Numbered from the stretch's first letter, positions 53,101-61,411 are shown. The stretch: DNA of 64,000 nt from Rhizobium sp. 2MFCol3.1 (GCF_000377565.1 NZ_KB898355.1:1-64000), one strand, 5' to 3'. A program made the numbers and translations. The notes: generated by a model not told the origin, from the letters alone.

Positions 53101-54267
53101 TCAGGCCGCGACCGAACTGAATGCTGGAAGGAGAAACAGGTCCTCGCGAATGAGGGCCGCCGCTCCGACCGCGGGCAGGCGCTGTCCGGGGCCATCGACG
53201 ACGATCGGCGGGACTGACAGTCCGGGAATGAACTTCTCCTGCAGCCGTTCGGCCACTCTCTCCGCTACCTTCGGATAGAGAACAGAAAGCGGCCCCGACA
53301 CCACGATGAGCGCCGGGTCGAGAAGATAGATCGCGTTCAGGAACGCCGCCGCGAGTCTGTCCGACCACACGGAGAGGGTTTCAAGCAACTCCGCATCGGT
53401 TTCCCCCATCGCAGCCAGGGCGTTGACGGCATCTTCCGGGTCCTCGGCCGTGCCGATGAACTTGGCGAAGTGCGCGTAGCCGGCGCCGTCCTGGAACGTG
53501 TTGGCGCTATTCGAGAGCGCATCCGACAGCCGCATCAGACCGATTTCGCCGGCGACCCCATGTGCACCACGATCGACGATGCCGTTGCGAACGACTGCAC
53601 TGCCGATACCGTTGGCGAGGACCAGAACCAGCAGGCTCTCCTTCTCGCGCTCAGGCAATCGTTCGGAGATGAGGAAGGCCGTTGCGGCCGCGTCGTTGCA
53701 GCATTTGATGACCCAGCCACGCGGCATTGCTGCGGTCAGCATCACCGTCAGATCGACCTCGTTCCACAGGCGAACCGGCGGGATAAAGACCCGGCCGGCT
53801 GGCGTGACGATACCCGAAACCGACATGCCGAGGCCGTAGACATCTGTCTCGGAGAGGCGGCTCTCCCGAAGCATTGTATCGACGATGGATCTGATTCTCG
53901 GGACAACATTGTCAGCCGGCGTCTCCGAGATCTTGAGGGGGATGGTCACGCGCTTGACGATCGCCAGCGAGAAATCGCAGAGAACTACCAGCAGGTGCTC
54001 CGGTGTGACTTCGACGCCCACGAAATATGCGCCGTTCGAGTTCAAGGTCAGCGCGTTGCCCGGACGTCCTCGATAACTCCCACCCTGCTCGATGCCGACC
54101 TCGACCACCAATCCGGCATCCATCAATTCGCCCACGGCATAGCCCACTGTCGTCTTGGTGACGCCAAGCTCCCTTGCAAGGTCAGCCTTCGACTGAGGAC
54201 CTCTGTCACGGAGCAGGCGAAGGCACTTCTGGGAGTTGACATGGCGGAGGAGGCGCGTCGTCGTCAT
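53101..54267 (-). CDS. ROK-family transcriptional regulator
   Basis: 388 residues: an N-terminal winged helix (about 10-70; SKADLARELGVTKTTVGYAVGELMDAG) and a ROK domain (YFVGVEVTPEH near 90, GMSVSGIVTP, ANGIGSAVV). The zinc motif CxCGxxGCxE of ROK proteins is absent: after GVAGEIGLMRL, where the conserved histidine should follow, the text reads SDALSNSANTFQDGAGY. This suggests altered ligand binding. It probably represses the importer operon and esterase through the palindrome at 52133, and itself through the half site near 54323. Confidence 0.85.
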   Translation of the reverse strand: MTTTRLLRHVNSQKCLRLLRDRGPQSKADLARELGVTKTTVGYAVGELMDAGLVVEVGIEQGGSYRGRPGNALTLNSNGAYFVGVEVTPEHLLVVLCDFSLAIVKRVTIPLKISETPADNVVPRIRSIVDTMLRESRLSETDVYGLGMSVSGIVTPAGRVFIPPVRLWNEVDLTVMLTAAMPRGWVIKCCNDAAATAFLISERLPEREKESLLVLVLANGIGSAVVRNGIVDRGAHGVAGEIGLMRLSDALSNSANTFQDGAGYAHFAKFIGTAEDPEDAVNALAAMGETDAELLETLSVWSDRLAAAFLNAIYLLDPALIVVSGPLSVLYPKVAERVAERLQEKFIPGLSVPPIVVDGPGQRLPAVGAAALIREDLFLLPAFSSVAA

Positions 54268-54409
54268 AGGTCGAATTCGTTCCTTTCAATCACCGAGCAG
54301 TGTGCATGGCTCAACGCTCGATTGTCTAAGATGTTAGCAGAATCCCGCTCTACGGATAGGATAGTTTTTCTCTGAGACAAATTAAAGCAGTCGAAATCTC
54401 GCGGCCACG

Positions 54410-54435
54410 AAAAGGGCCCCCACGAATGGGAGCCC
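54410..54435 (-). terminator. rho-independent terminator of the PhyH-like gene
   Basis: On the minus strand GGGCTCCCA pairs with TGGGGGCCC (one T-G pair) around TTCG and is followed by TTTT (54413-54410). The stem covers 54414-54422 and 54427-54435. Confidence 0.75.
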
Positions 54436-54468
54436 GGTCTTGGTCAACACGTTTTCCATTGCAATTAA

Positions 54469-55425
54469 TCAGGCATTCCAGCTTTTCATGCCGAGCAGCT
54501 TTTCGCCGAGCGGCGTGAGCTCCGCCGTCTTGCCGTGCAGCTTCTCCAGGCCACGCGGATCGCCGACGAAGCCGGCGCGCGCGATCGGAGCGCGTTCGCG
54601 CCACGAGCGGATACGGGCTTCGCGCTCGACGAGATCGTGTTCGTCCGCGGGGAACATGGAGATGTACTGCGCCATACGTACCTTGTTTTCCGAGGTGTTG
54701 GGTGCGACGCCGTGGGCAAGCAGCGAGTTGAAGATCATCAGATCGCCGGGGAAGAGTTCGAGCTTGACCGCCTTGTTCTCGATACCAGCCATGTTGGGGC
54801 GGTGCGGGTCGCGGTCCGCGGGCTGGGTCTTCACCCATTCGTCGAAATGCTCGAAAAGATACGGGACGCACTGGAAACCGCCGATATCGCCACCGTCCTG
54901 ATGGACCAGCGAAAGCACGCCTTGAACCGCGATCGGCAGCGGATCAAGCGATGTGTCCGCGTCCCAGTGGATGAAGCCGGGGGAGGCGCGCTTGCCCCTG
55001 TTCGGCGTGTTCAGGTTTGCGCGGTCGATCGACACCCAAAGGTCTTCCATGTCCCAGATGTCGACGAAGGCGTCATAGATGCGCTGCTCCATCCGGTTAT
55101 TCCAGAGAAGCTGGTGATGGTAGACCTCCACCATGCCCGTATTGGCAACCGCGCCGTCCGGAACAGGATTGCGTGAAGCGACGTCCCACGTGGATGGATC
55201 GTTGGGGTCCTTCTCCTCGAACTCCCACAGCATCGCCTTGAGGCGGTCGACGCTTTCCTTGGGCACGGCGTTGCGGACGATCACGTAGCCGCATTTCTGC
55301 CAATGCTTGAAGTCCTCCTCCGAGAGCACGCGCAAGGGCAGCTTCTTGTTGATCTGGGCGAGCGGCGTCGTGGCGCGGCTCGATGTCGGATGGTCGTCCT
55401 TGTTGATATCGGTAGCGTGGGTCAT
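54469..55425 (-). CDS. phytanoyl-CoA dioxygenase-family Fe(II)/2-oxoglutarate oxygenase
   Basis: 318 residues from 55425, with AAGGAGGAGAAA upstream; the open frame to 55494 is rejected. A double-stranded beta-helix protein of the PhyH family: the iron-binding H-x-D in FIHWDAD (near 170), distal H in LLAHGVAPN (near 248) and the 2-oxoglutarate arginine in VRMAQYIS. Such enzymes hydroxylate, or remove small groups from, varied small molecules. It is monocistronic and ends at a good terminator. The upstream region carries a 17-bp element also found before the small gene at 56871. Confidence 0.82.
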   Translation of the reverse strand: MTHATDINKDDHPTSSRATTPLAQINKKLPLRVLSEEDFKHWQKCGYVIVRNAVPKESVDRLKAMLWEFEEKDPNDPSTWDVASRNPVPDGAVANTGMVEVYHHQLLWNNRMEQRIYDAFVDIWDMEDLWVSIDRANLNTPNRGKRASPGFIHWDADTSLDPLPIAVQGVLSLVHQDGGDIGGFQCVPYLFEHFDEWVKTQPADRDPHRPNMAGIENKAVKLELFPGDLMIFNSLLAHGVAPNTSENKVRMAQYISMFPADEHDLVEREARIRSWRERAPIARAGFVGDPRGLEKLHGKTAELTPLGEKLLGMKSWNA

Positions 55426-55516
55426 CGTTTCTCCTCCTTGGCAGCCAGTCTCCAACCGGCATTCGAGAACGATATCCGAGGCCTTGCTGGCCATGTGGTA
55501 GCGCCGTGTTGAATAA

Positions 55517-55533
55517 TGATACTATTGTCGCGT
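55517..55533. promoter_or_regulatory. 17-bp shared element, copy 1
   Basis: TGATACTATTGTCGCGT, identical to 56949-56965. This copy lies 92 bases upstream of the PhyH-like start (minus strand). The two copies flank the AraC-family gene, which could be the binding protein. Confidence 0.6.
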
Positions 55534-55682
55534 CTATCCGGCGCTCAACGTCACCTCCGGTATATCGGCGCAGTGAGCATCAATTCAGGTCGGTCGCCGC
55601 TGAGGCAGATTTCTCCCGACCGAGACCGCTGTTGCGAACGAAACGACGGAATTCCGGTGGCAAGTCTATCCTCAGTGCCGTT

Positions 55683-55694
55683 TCTAGCGCTAAA
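55683..55694. promoter_or_regulatory. LacI-type operator, TCTAGCGCTAAA
   Basis: One base from TTTAGCGCTAAA, 62 bases upstream of the AraC gene start. It suggests the AraC activator is itself under the LacI repressor at 30637. Confidence 0.58.
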
Positions 55695-55756
55695 CTGGAG
55701 GGAATCCGGGGCGGGGAGGTTGCGCCGGAGCTTGCCGGTCTTGGGATGGAGACTTC

Positions 55757-56671
55757 ATGAAGCCGTTTCTGGAAAAGGTTGTGGTCGCCGACGATGCGTC
55801 TTGGTCGATGGTGCGGGCGCTGAGGCACCCCAACGTTCCGTTCGAGTGGCATCATCACCCGGAATTCGAACTCACACTGACCACGAACTCGCGCGGGCAC
55901 CGCTTCGTCGGCGACCATGTCGGGACGTATGACGATGGGGACCTAGTGCTGTTAGGGCCGCACCTTCCACATACCTGGTCGTCGTCCAGCAAGATTAACG
56001 AGGATCAACCCCACAACGTTATGGTGATCTGGTTTCGGCCTGAATGGGCGCGGGGGCTGACCGAACTTCTGACCGAACTGAAGCCGATCAACGCGATGTT
56101 GGAGCGGTCTTCGCGCGGTCTTCAGTTTTCCCCGCAGGCGTCCGATCGGGTCCGAGCATCGATCGAAGCCATATTCGACAAGCGGCCTGCCGACCGGCTG
56201 ATGGATTTGATGGCCATTCTCCTGTCGCTTGCGACGGACGAGGGTGCTGCTCCGCTGAGCGCGCCCAACAAGGCACCGCTGGCAACCGAGGCGCCCGGTT
56301 CGAGGATCGACCGGGTACTCGAACACGTCCACAAGAATTACCGGGACGAGATCAGGGTTGCCGACCTGAAGGAGCTCGCCGCGCTCAGCACGTCCGCGTT
56401 CCATCGCATGTTCCTGCGGCACACGCGCTTGACGCTCAGCGAATACGTCACGCGACTGCGGATCGGGGAAGCGTGCGGTGAGTTGATTGCTGGCGATCGG
56501 CCGATTGCATCGATCGCCGAGGCCGTCGGCTATCGCTCGCTTGCAAACTTCGGGCGGCAGTTCAAGACGCTCAAGGGCCAGACCCCACGCGAATACCGAC
56601 AGCGGTTCAACGCCGGGCGGGCCGGACAATCCAACCGAGCGACGAAGGTTGTTGGCCCGGCAGACACTTAG
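55757..56671 (+). CDS. AraC-family transcriptional regulator (cupin sensor domain)
   Basis: 304 residues: an N-terminal cupin domain (about 10-100; FEWHHHPEFELTLTTNSRGHRFVGDHVGTYDDGDLVLLGPHLPHTW in outline) and a C-terminal double helix-turn-helix (about 190-285; ELAALSTSAFHRMFLRHT, IASIAEAVGYRSLANFGRQFK, TPREYRQRF). The HHHPEFEL histidines and LPHTW histidine are the usual ligand-pocket residues of RhaS/MelR-like activators of sugar genes. It lies between two genes with the same 17-bp upstream element and carries a LacI-type operator in its own promoter. Confidence 0.88.
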   Translation: MKPFLEKVVVADDASWSMVRALRHPNVPFEWHHHPEFELTLTTNSRGHRFVGDHVGTYDDGDLVLLGPHLPHTWSSSSKINEDQPHNVMVIWFRPEWARGLTELLTELKPINAMLERSSRGLQFSPQASDRVRASIEAIFDKRPADRLMDLMAILLSLATDEGAAPLSAPNKAPLATEAPGSRIDRVLEHVHKNYRDEIRVADLKELAALSTSAFHRMFLRHTRLTLSEYVTRLRIGEACGELIAGDRPIASIAEAVGYRSLANFGRQFKTLKGQTPREYRQRFNAGRAGQSNRATKVVGPADT

Positions 56672-56871
56672 GACTCGGGTGCGCCACTGACGCCGAAGGT
56701 GGCGAGTTGCTCCAGCGATGCCAGGCAGCGCTTGCAGTTGCCGCCAAAGCGACAGGGATTAGCCACCTCGTCATCATCGCCAAGACGGCCTTCGACGAAG
56801 CGAGCCGCCTCGATATCATCAGGATGATAGTCCGATCCATACGGCCCGCGCCGTTCTCCACCATGGCACAT
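56668..56871 (-). CDS. small cysteine-containing protein of unknown function
   Basis: 67 residues. The ATG at 56871 is preceded by TGGGAGGACGAGT, a strong ribosome site at correct spacing, and codon third positions are mostly G or C, so it is probably real. The C-terminal half has CRFGGNCKRC, three cysteines that could bind a metal, plus one early cysteine (MCHGG). No signal peptide or membrane segment. Its stop overlaps that of the convergent AraC gene by a few bases. It has the 17-bp element 78 bases upstream, as does the PhyH-like gene. I do not recognise the family. Confidence 0.6.
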   Translation of the reverse strand: MCHGGERRGPYGSDYHPDDIEAARFVEGRLGDDDEVANPCRFGGNCKRCLASLEQLATFGVSGAPES

Positions 56872-56948
56872 ACTCGTCCTCCCAAGACATATGGCATGTG
56901 CGAAGGATATGGATTCGCCGGAGCCCGTGTTGTCCCGGTTTCTCTCAT

Positions 56949-56965
56949 TCTGATACTATTGTCGC
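56949..56965. promoter_or_regulatory. 17-bp shared element, copy 2
   Basis: TGATACTATTGTCGCGT, exact copy of 55517-55533, located 78 bases before the small gene at 56871 (minus strand) and 54 bases beyond the end of the GntR gene. Confidence 0.6.
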
Positions 56966-57018
56966 GTTCCCGCTGGCGTTTGGGCTTCAATAGGAGAAAT
57001 GATTCCGGTCGGCTCGGT

Positions 57019-57999
57019 TCACACGAAGAAACTCGCAGGCTCCGTCGTTCCCTCGTGGCGAACCATCTCGGCGCGCGCAACGACGCCGGCGACCGAACTC
57101 CTGATATGAGCGCGCATGGCGGCTTCCGTCTTGGCGGGGTCTCCTTGGCGGATGGCGGCAAAAACCGCCGCGTGCTCATCGAAGAATGCTTCTCGCGGCA
57201 GCTTCTCGACCTTGGTTCCGACGGTATGTTTGGATAGCGTGAGCAAGCAATGCGTCGGCTGCAGCGCCTTGGCAAGCTCGCGGTTGCTGGTGCGTTGCAC
57301 GCAGGTGACATGCAGATCGACTTCGAGTTCATACATTTCGGCGGCCGAGATCGCGGGATAACGGCTCGCTCCATCAGTCAGCCGCGCGGTCATGGCGGCC
57401 ACCTCATCGTCGGTGAGCCGTTCCAATGCGCCGGCGAGAGCGACGGGTTCGAGATGCTCGCGCAGTTCGTAAAGCTCGAGGATGCGCCGCTCGTCCAAGG
57501 GGACGACCGACCATCGGGACGCCTCGTCCTTCTCGATCATGCCAAGGGTTTCCAATCGCGAAAGCACATCGCGGGCGACGGTGCGGCCCACGCCATAGTG
57601 CCTGGCGAGCTCGTGCTCGTTGAGCCTTGCCCGACCAAAGAACGAGCGGTGCACGACCTTCTGCTCGACGTCGTCGTAAAGCGTCTGCCACGCGAAATTG
57701 ATGCGGGGCTCGTGGAGGATCGACAGGCGGGCCAGAGATTGGGCCAATGGAACGCGGATCGGCTCGACCCCCGAGGCGCCGACGATATAGCCGTGGGCTC
57801 CGGCGCGGTGCATGAGGCCCTCCGCCATCAGCTCCTGCAGCGCAGTTCGTACAGGTACCCGACTGGAGCCGACAAGCTGGGACAGTGGCACCTCCGTCAA
57901 GACGGTCCCGGGCGCGATATCCCCGCTGACGATAGCATCCCTGAGGCTCCGGCTTAGCTTTTCAGCCAACGTCTGTTTGCGCTGCAATTCGGAGCCCAT
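57019..57999 (-). CDS. GntR-family regulator with two winged-helix domains and an FCD domain
   Basis: 326 residues from 57999 (GAAGAGGC upstream); ordinary FadR-type GntR proteins have about 230. A first winged helix covers about 10-75 (LRDAIVSGDIAPGTVLTEVPLSQLVGSSRVPVRTALQELMAEGLM in outline). A second follows at about 105-168 (LNEHELARHYGVGRTVARDVLSRLETLGMIEKD in outline). The FCD effector domain covers 170-305, with likely metal ligands near D228/H230, H276 and H298. It is downstream of the aldehyde dehydrogenase gene in the same direction. It is a good candidate to bind the TTGCNNGCAWTATACAG sites at 43603 and 61395. Confidence 0.85.
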   Translation of the reverse strand: MGSELQRKQTLAEKLSRSLRDAIVSGDIAPGTVLTEVPLSQLVGSSRVPVRTALQELMAEGLMHRAGAHGYIVGASGVEPIRVPLAQSLARLSILHEPRINFAWQTLYDDVEQKVVHRSFFGRARLNEHELARHYGVGRTVARDVLSRLETLGMIEKDEASRWSVVPLDERRILELYELREHLEPVALAGALERLTDDEVAAMTARLTDGASRYPAISAAEMYELEVDLHVTCVQRTSNRELAKALQPTHCLLTLSKHTVGTKVEKLPREAFFDEHAAVFAAIRQGDPAKTEAAMRAHIRSSVAGVVARAEMVRHEGTTEPASFFV

Positions 58000-58062
58000 G
58001 CCTCTTCGATCGTTCGATGAAAGCGATTGTATCGTCCTCGGCTCGGCATGTCGACTACTGCG

Positions 58063-58090
58063 CCGGTCAGCCAACAGCTCGGCTGACCGG
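58063..58090 (-). terminator. stem-loop between aldehyde dehydrogenase and GntR genes
   Basis: CCGGTCAGCC (58063-58072) pairs perfectly with GGCTGACCGG (58081-58090) around an 8-base loop. No T-run follows on the minus strand, so termination may be partial. Confidence 0.55.
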
Positions 58091-58103
58091 GATTTGACGG
58101 CTC

Positions 58104-59612
58104 TTATGCCGCGGGCAAAAGTCCCTCGGGCATGTTCTGGAAGCAGACGGGACGCAGGAATCGGCGGATCGACATGGTGCCGACCGACGTCGCTCCGAAG
58201 TTCGTGCTGGCCGGGTAGGGACCGCCATGCACCATGCTATCAACCACTTCGACGCCGGTCGGATAGCCGTTGACGAGAACTCGGCCGGCCTTGCGCGTCA
58301 GGATCGGCATCAGGCGGCGTGCCAGATCGGTGTCCTCGGCATCCATGTGCAACGTGGCGGTGAGTTGCCCGACAAAGCTCTTGGCCAGCGAAGGCATATC
58401 TTGCGCACCTGGAACACGCACAACGAGGCTGAGCGGGCCGAAGACTTCTTCCGCGAGCGTATGGTCGTCGAGGAAGGTGCTCATCGGCACTTCGTAAAGG
58501 TTGGGCGATGCGTTCCGCCCGGTGCTGTCGGTGGTATAGACGGCTTTCACCGAGTTGCGGGTTTCGAAGCGCGATTTTCCAGAGCGGTAGGCGTCTGCCA
58601 TACCCGATGTCAGCATCGTCTGTGGGGCGATCGCCTTCAATGCGTCCGCGACCGATGCCACGAAGGCGTCACCGTCCGATCCCTCGGGAACGACGGCAAT
58701 CCCGGGGTTCGTGCAAAGCTGCCCGGCGGATGCCGTCATCGACGCCGCCCAACCCTTGGCAATGGCATCGGCTCTAGCCTTCAGCGCATGCGGCAGCACG
58801 AACATCGGGTTTACCGAACCCAGTTCACCGAAGAAGGGAATAGGCTCTGGACGGGAGGCGCAGAGATCGAAGAGCGCGCGTCCGCCGCCGAGCGAACCGG
58901 TGAAGCCGACGGCCTTGATCATCGGATGTTGCACAAGAGCCGTGCCGACATCGCGCCGCCCGCCCTGGACGAGCGAGAAGACGCCAGGGGCAATGCCGCA
59001 TTTCCGGATTGCGGCGTGAACGGCTTCTGCCACGATTTCCGAGGTGCCGGGGTGTGAGGAGTGGCCCTTGACGACGACGGGGCATCCCGCCGCCAAGGCT
59101 GCGGCGGTATCGCCACCAGCCACCGAGAAGGCGAGCGGAAAATTCGAAGCGCCGAACACCGCGACCGGTCCGACCGGCTGCTGGATCAGGCGAAGGTCAG
59201 GGCGGGGAAGCAGCTGGCGGTCGGGAAGCGCAGCGTCGTGACGTTCGTCGAGATAGTCACCGTCCTCAATGACCTTGGCGAAAAGGCGCAGCTGGCCGGT
59301 CGTGCGTCCGCGTTCTCCGTTCAGTCTTGCCTCGGGCAGGCCGGTCTCCTGACATCCGATGGCTGTGATGTCGGCTGCACGGGCCTCGATTTCGTCTGCG
59401 ATCGCATTCAGGAATGCCGCGCGGCTGGCCCTCGTGCTGTAGCCGTAAGGCCAGAAGGCGTCTTCGGCGGCGTTGCAGGCCTGATTGACAAGATCGACGG
59501 TGCCCATCGAGAAGGACGAGGCTTCGCCCGTCGCCGGCTCGTTCTGGAAGGTCGCTCCTCCGCCGATCCAGTTTCCCGCGATCAGGTGTTTTCCGTGGGG
59601 TTTAAAGGTCAT
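58104..59612 (-). CDS. NADP-type aldehyde dehydrogenase (ketoglutarate-semialdehyde dehydrogenase-like)
   Basis: 502 residues with catalytic glutamate in FFELGSVNP-like text (GELGSVNPMFVLP) and catalytic cysteine in SAGQLCTNPG, plus VAVFGASNFPLAFSVAGGDTAAALAAGCPV. The short N-terminal start and these variants are typical of the 2-oxoglutarate-semialdehyde dehydrogenase group used at the end of non-phosphorylative pentose, glucarate and galactarate pathways. It could thus oxidise the product of the UxaA-type (43631) and FAH-type (42328) enzymes, which share a control site with this operon's promoter region. Confidence 0.85.
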   Translation of the reverse strand: MTFKPHGKHLIAGNWIGGGATFQNEPATGEASSFSMGTVDLVNQACNAAEDAFWPYGYSTRASRAAFLNAIADEIEARAADITAIGCQETGLPEARLNGERGRTTGQLRLFAKVIEDGDYLDERHDAALPDRQLLPRPDLRLIQQPVGPVAVFGASNFPLAFSVAGGDTAAALAAGCPVVVKGHSSHPGTSEIVAEAVHAAIRKCGIAPGVFSLVQGGRRDVGTALVQHPMIKAVGFTGSLGGGRALFDLCASRPEPIPFFGELGSVNPMFVLPHALKARADAIAKGWAASMTASAGQLCTNPGIAVVPEGSDGDAFVASVADALKAIAPQTMLTSGMADAYRSGKSRFETRNSVKAVYTTDSTGRNASPNLYEVPMSTFLDDHTLAEEVFGPLSLVVRVPGAQDMPSLAKSFVGQLTATLHMDAEDTDLARRLMPILTRKAGRVLVNGYPTGVEVVDSMVHGGPYPASTNFGATSVGTMSIRRFLRPVCFQNMPEGLLPAA

Positions 59613-59632
59613 GTGTCTATCCTCCAGTTTTG

Positions 59633-60406
59633 TTAGCGCGATCCAGCGCCGATCGATCGGTCAAGGTGGGTATAGCCGCCATCCGGGAATATCCACTGAC
59701 CGGTCGTATGGTTCGAGCGATCCGACAAGAGGAACGCGCAGGCGTCGCCGATCTCGCGGGCTTCCGTCATGCGTTGTCCGAGCGGGATGCGGTTGGTTAT
59801 CTCCTTCAACGCCGCCTCCGGGTCAGCCATTGTGTCGAGCCAGCGGCGATAAAGCGGTGTCATCACTTCCGCGACGACGATCGCGTTCACACGGACCTTG
59901 TCGGGCAGGAATTCGACAGCCCACTCGCGCGTCATCCCCAGTTGCGCCGCCTTGGCTGCAATGTAGGCGGATGTGCCGCCCTGGCCAGTCAGCGCGGTCT
60001 TGGAGGATATGTTGACGATCGCGCCCTGGGTTGCCCTGAGGTCGTCGGCCAGCAGGTGCACCATGGTGTAGTAGTGGACGAGATTTTGGTCGAGGCTGTC
60101 GCGGAAGGCATCCGGCCCCTTGTCTATCCCGACACCGTCGTTCGCGCCGGCATTGTTGACCAGGCCATGGATCGAACCATGACGCTGCCTGATCGCGCCG
60201 ACCGCTGCGCGGCAAGCCTCGTCATTCGAGAGCTCGGCCTGCTGGAAATCCGCACCGGTTGCCGAAAGCCATTCCTCGGACGGCCGGCGGCGTGCGAGAA
60301 CCACGGGCTTTGCGCCTTCCTCGGCTAGGACCTCGCAGATCGCTGCTCCGATGCCGGAACCGCCGCCCGTGACGACAACGACTTTGCCCTGGAGGTGTAA
60401 ATCCAT
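59633..60406 (-). CDS. short-chain dehydrogenase/reductase (sugar dehydrogenase-like)
   Basis: 257 residues from ATG 60406 (AGGAG 7 bases upstream; a GTG just before is possible). Cofactor motif VVVTGGGSGIGAAICEVLAEEG (about 8-29), NNAG near 85, and the catalytic serine and tyrosine in ISSKTALTGQGGTSAYIAAK. It is classical in form. It lies between a lactonase-type amidohydrolase and an aldehyde dehydrogenase, so an aldose or 2-keto-3-deoxy-acid dehydrogenase role (as in L-fucose or L-rhamnose oxidation) is likely. Confidence 0.86.
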   Translation of the reverse strand: MDLHLQGKVVVVTGGGSGIGAAICEVLAEEGAKPVVLARRRPSEEWLSATGADFQQAELSNDEACRAAVGAIRQRHGSIHGLVNNAGANDGVGIDKGPDAFRDSLDQNLVHYYTMVHLLADDLRATQGAIVNISSKTALTGQGGTSAYIAAKAAQLGMTREWAVEFLPDKVRVNAIVVAEVMTPLYRRWLDTMADPEAALKEITNRIPLGQRMTEAREIGDACAFLLSDRSNHTTGQWIFPDGGYTHLDRSIGAGSR

Positions 60407-60470
60407 CACTTTGCTCCTGTTGTGTGATCTGAAAGTCGAAGGCCGGTTGTCACCTATGATCTCAGGACCA

Positions 60471-61340
60471 TCAGGCGATCCCGTAGAAGCGGATCGCGGT
60501 TCCGCCCATGATCGCCGCTCGTTCCGTGGGAGAAAGCTCGTCGAGAAGTTCGCCGACGTAGCCGAACCAGTCCTCGTAGCCGGCAGAAAGTGTCAGAACC
60601 GGCCAATCGCTCCCCCACATCAGACGGTTAGGGCCAAACCAGTCCAGTAAACGGCCGAAGATCGCGTCGAGGGATGGCTTCGGATTGCGCAACTCCTGAC
60701 GCGAAAACTCCGTGAGAAGTCCCGATAGTTTGCAATGAATCCTGCCGTCGCGCGAAAGCGCGCGCATTCCTTGTTCCCAAGCGGATTTGTCGCCCGGCTG
60801 CGGCTTGGCGCCATGGTCGACAACGATCGGAATTTCTGGGTTGTCCGCAGCGAATTTCGCCAGAACGGGTAGATGGCGCTCGGTAATCAGTGCATCGAAG
60901 CGCAGACCCAGCTGCTTAATTGCACCCAGGACATCCGATCGTGGTGCGGTCAGCAGCCATTCGGTGTCCTCGATATCCTGCAGCATCGGGCGCACGGACT
61001 TGAGCTTGGGGTTTGGCGACCATCTTTTGAGCGTCGCGATGGAACCGCTTGAAGTGAGGTCTATCCAGCCAACGACACCTGAGATGAAGGTGTGTTCGGT
61101 GGCTAGTGCCAGCAGGTAGTCGGTCTCCGCGACCGTTGGTGCGGCCTGGACTGCAATGACGTTGCGTTTGGCCGGATAATCGAACGGCCCGAAATCCATT
61201 CGAATAGAGGCGAGAGTTTCGTCGCCGGTCTGCAGCCAGCCGTAGTCGCTGCGCGATAGCTGCCAGAAATGGCAATGTGAGTCCAAGATTTGGGATGATC
61301 CGTCACGATTTTCCACGCAGTCCCTCCGCTTCCCGCCCAT
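60471..61340 (-). CDS. amidohydrolase-2 family lactonase (L-fucono/rhamnono-lactonase-like)
   Basis: 289 residues with the metal-dependent amidohydrolase fold: H-x-H in ILDSHCHFWQL (near 22), H in IVVDHGAKPQ and the late aspartate in MWGSDWPVL. Members with the DSHxHFW start hydrolyse sugar lactones such as L-fuconolactone or L-rhamnono-lactone. It is the first gene of the minus-strand operon with an SDR and aldehyde dehydrogenase. Its promoter lies in the operator-rich region 61341-61527. Confidence 0.85.
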   Translation of the reverse strand: MGGKRRDCVENRDGSSQILDSHCHFWQLSRSDYGWLQTGDETLASIRMDFGPFDYPAKRNVIAVQAAPTVAETDYLLALATEHTFISGVVGWIDLTSSGSIATLKRWSPNPKLKSVRPMLQDIEDTEWLLTAPRSDVLGAIKQLGLRFDALITERHLPVLAKFAADNPEIPIVVDHGAKPQPGDKSAWEQGMRALSRDGRIHCKLSGLLTEFSRQELRNPKPSLDAIFGRLLDWFGPNRLMWGSDWPVLTLSAGYEDWFGYVGELLDELSPTERAAIMGGTAIRFYGIA

Positions 61341-61394
61341 CGAAGTGCCACATCGGCCTTAGTTCATCGCCAAAACCAACATATGATCTGATTA

Positions 61395-61411
61395 TTGCGT
61401 GCATTATACAG
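61395..61411. promoter_or_regulatory. GntR-like operator, copy 2
   Basis: TTGCGTGCATTATACAG, matching TTGCACGCAATATACAG at 43603-43619 in 14 of 17 positions. It lies 55 bases upstream of the amidohydrolase start (minus) and 117 upstream of the SDR start (plus). Confidence 0.55.

Larger units (their letters stand above)
55426..55756. other. divergent control region between PhyH-like and AraC genes
   Basis: About 330 bases without a supported gene. It holds the 17-bp element TGATACTATTGTCGCGT (55517-55533) and a LacI-type operator (55683-55694). Frames crossing it are shadows of neighbouring genes or lack ribosome sites. Confidence 0.55.

Noticed and set aside
56607..57374. 255-codon minus-strand frame crossing the AraC/GntR gap
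   Set aside because: It overlaps the GntR gene in another frame and is rich in R, S and P. The GntR gene and the small gene at 56668-56871 explain this stretch better.
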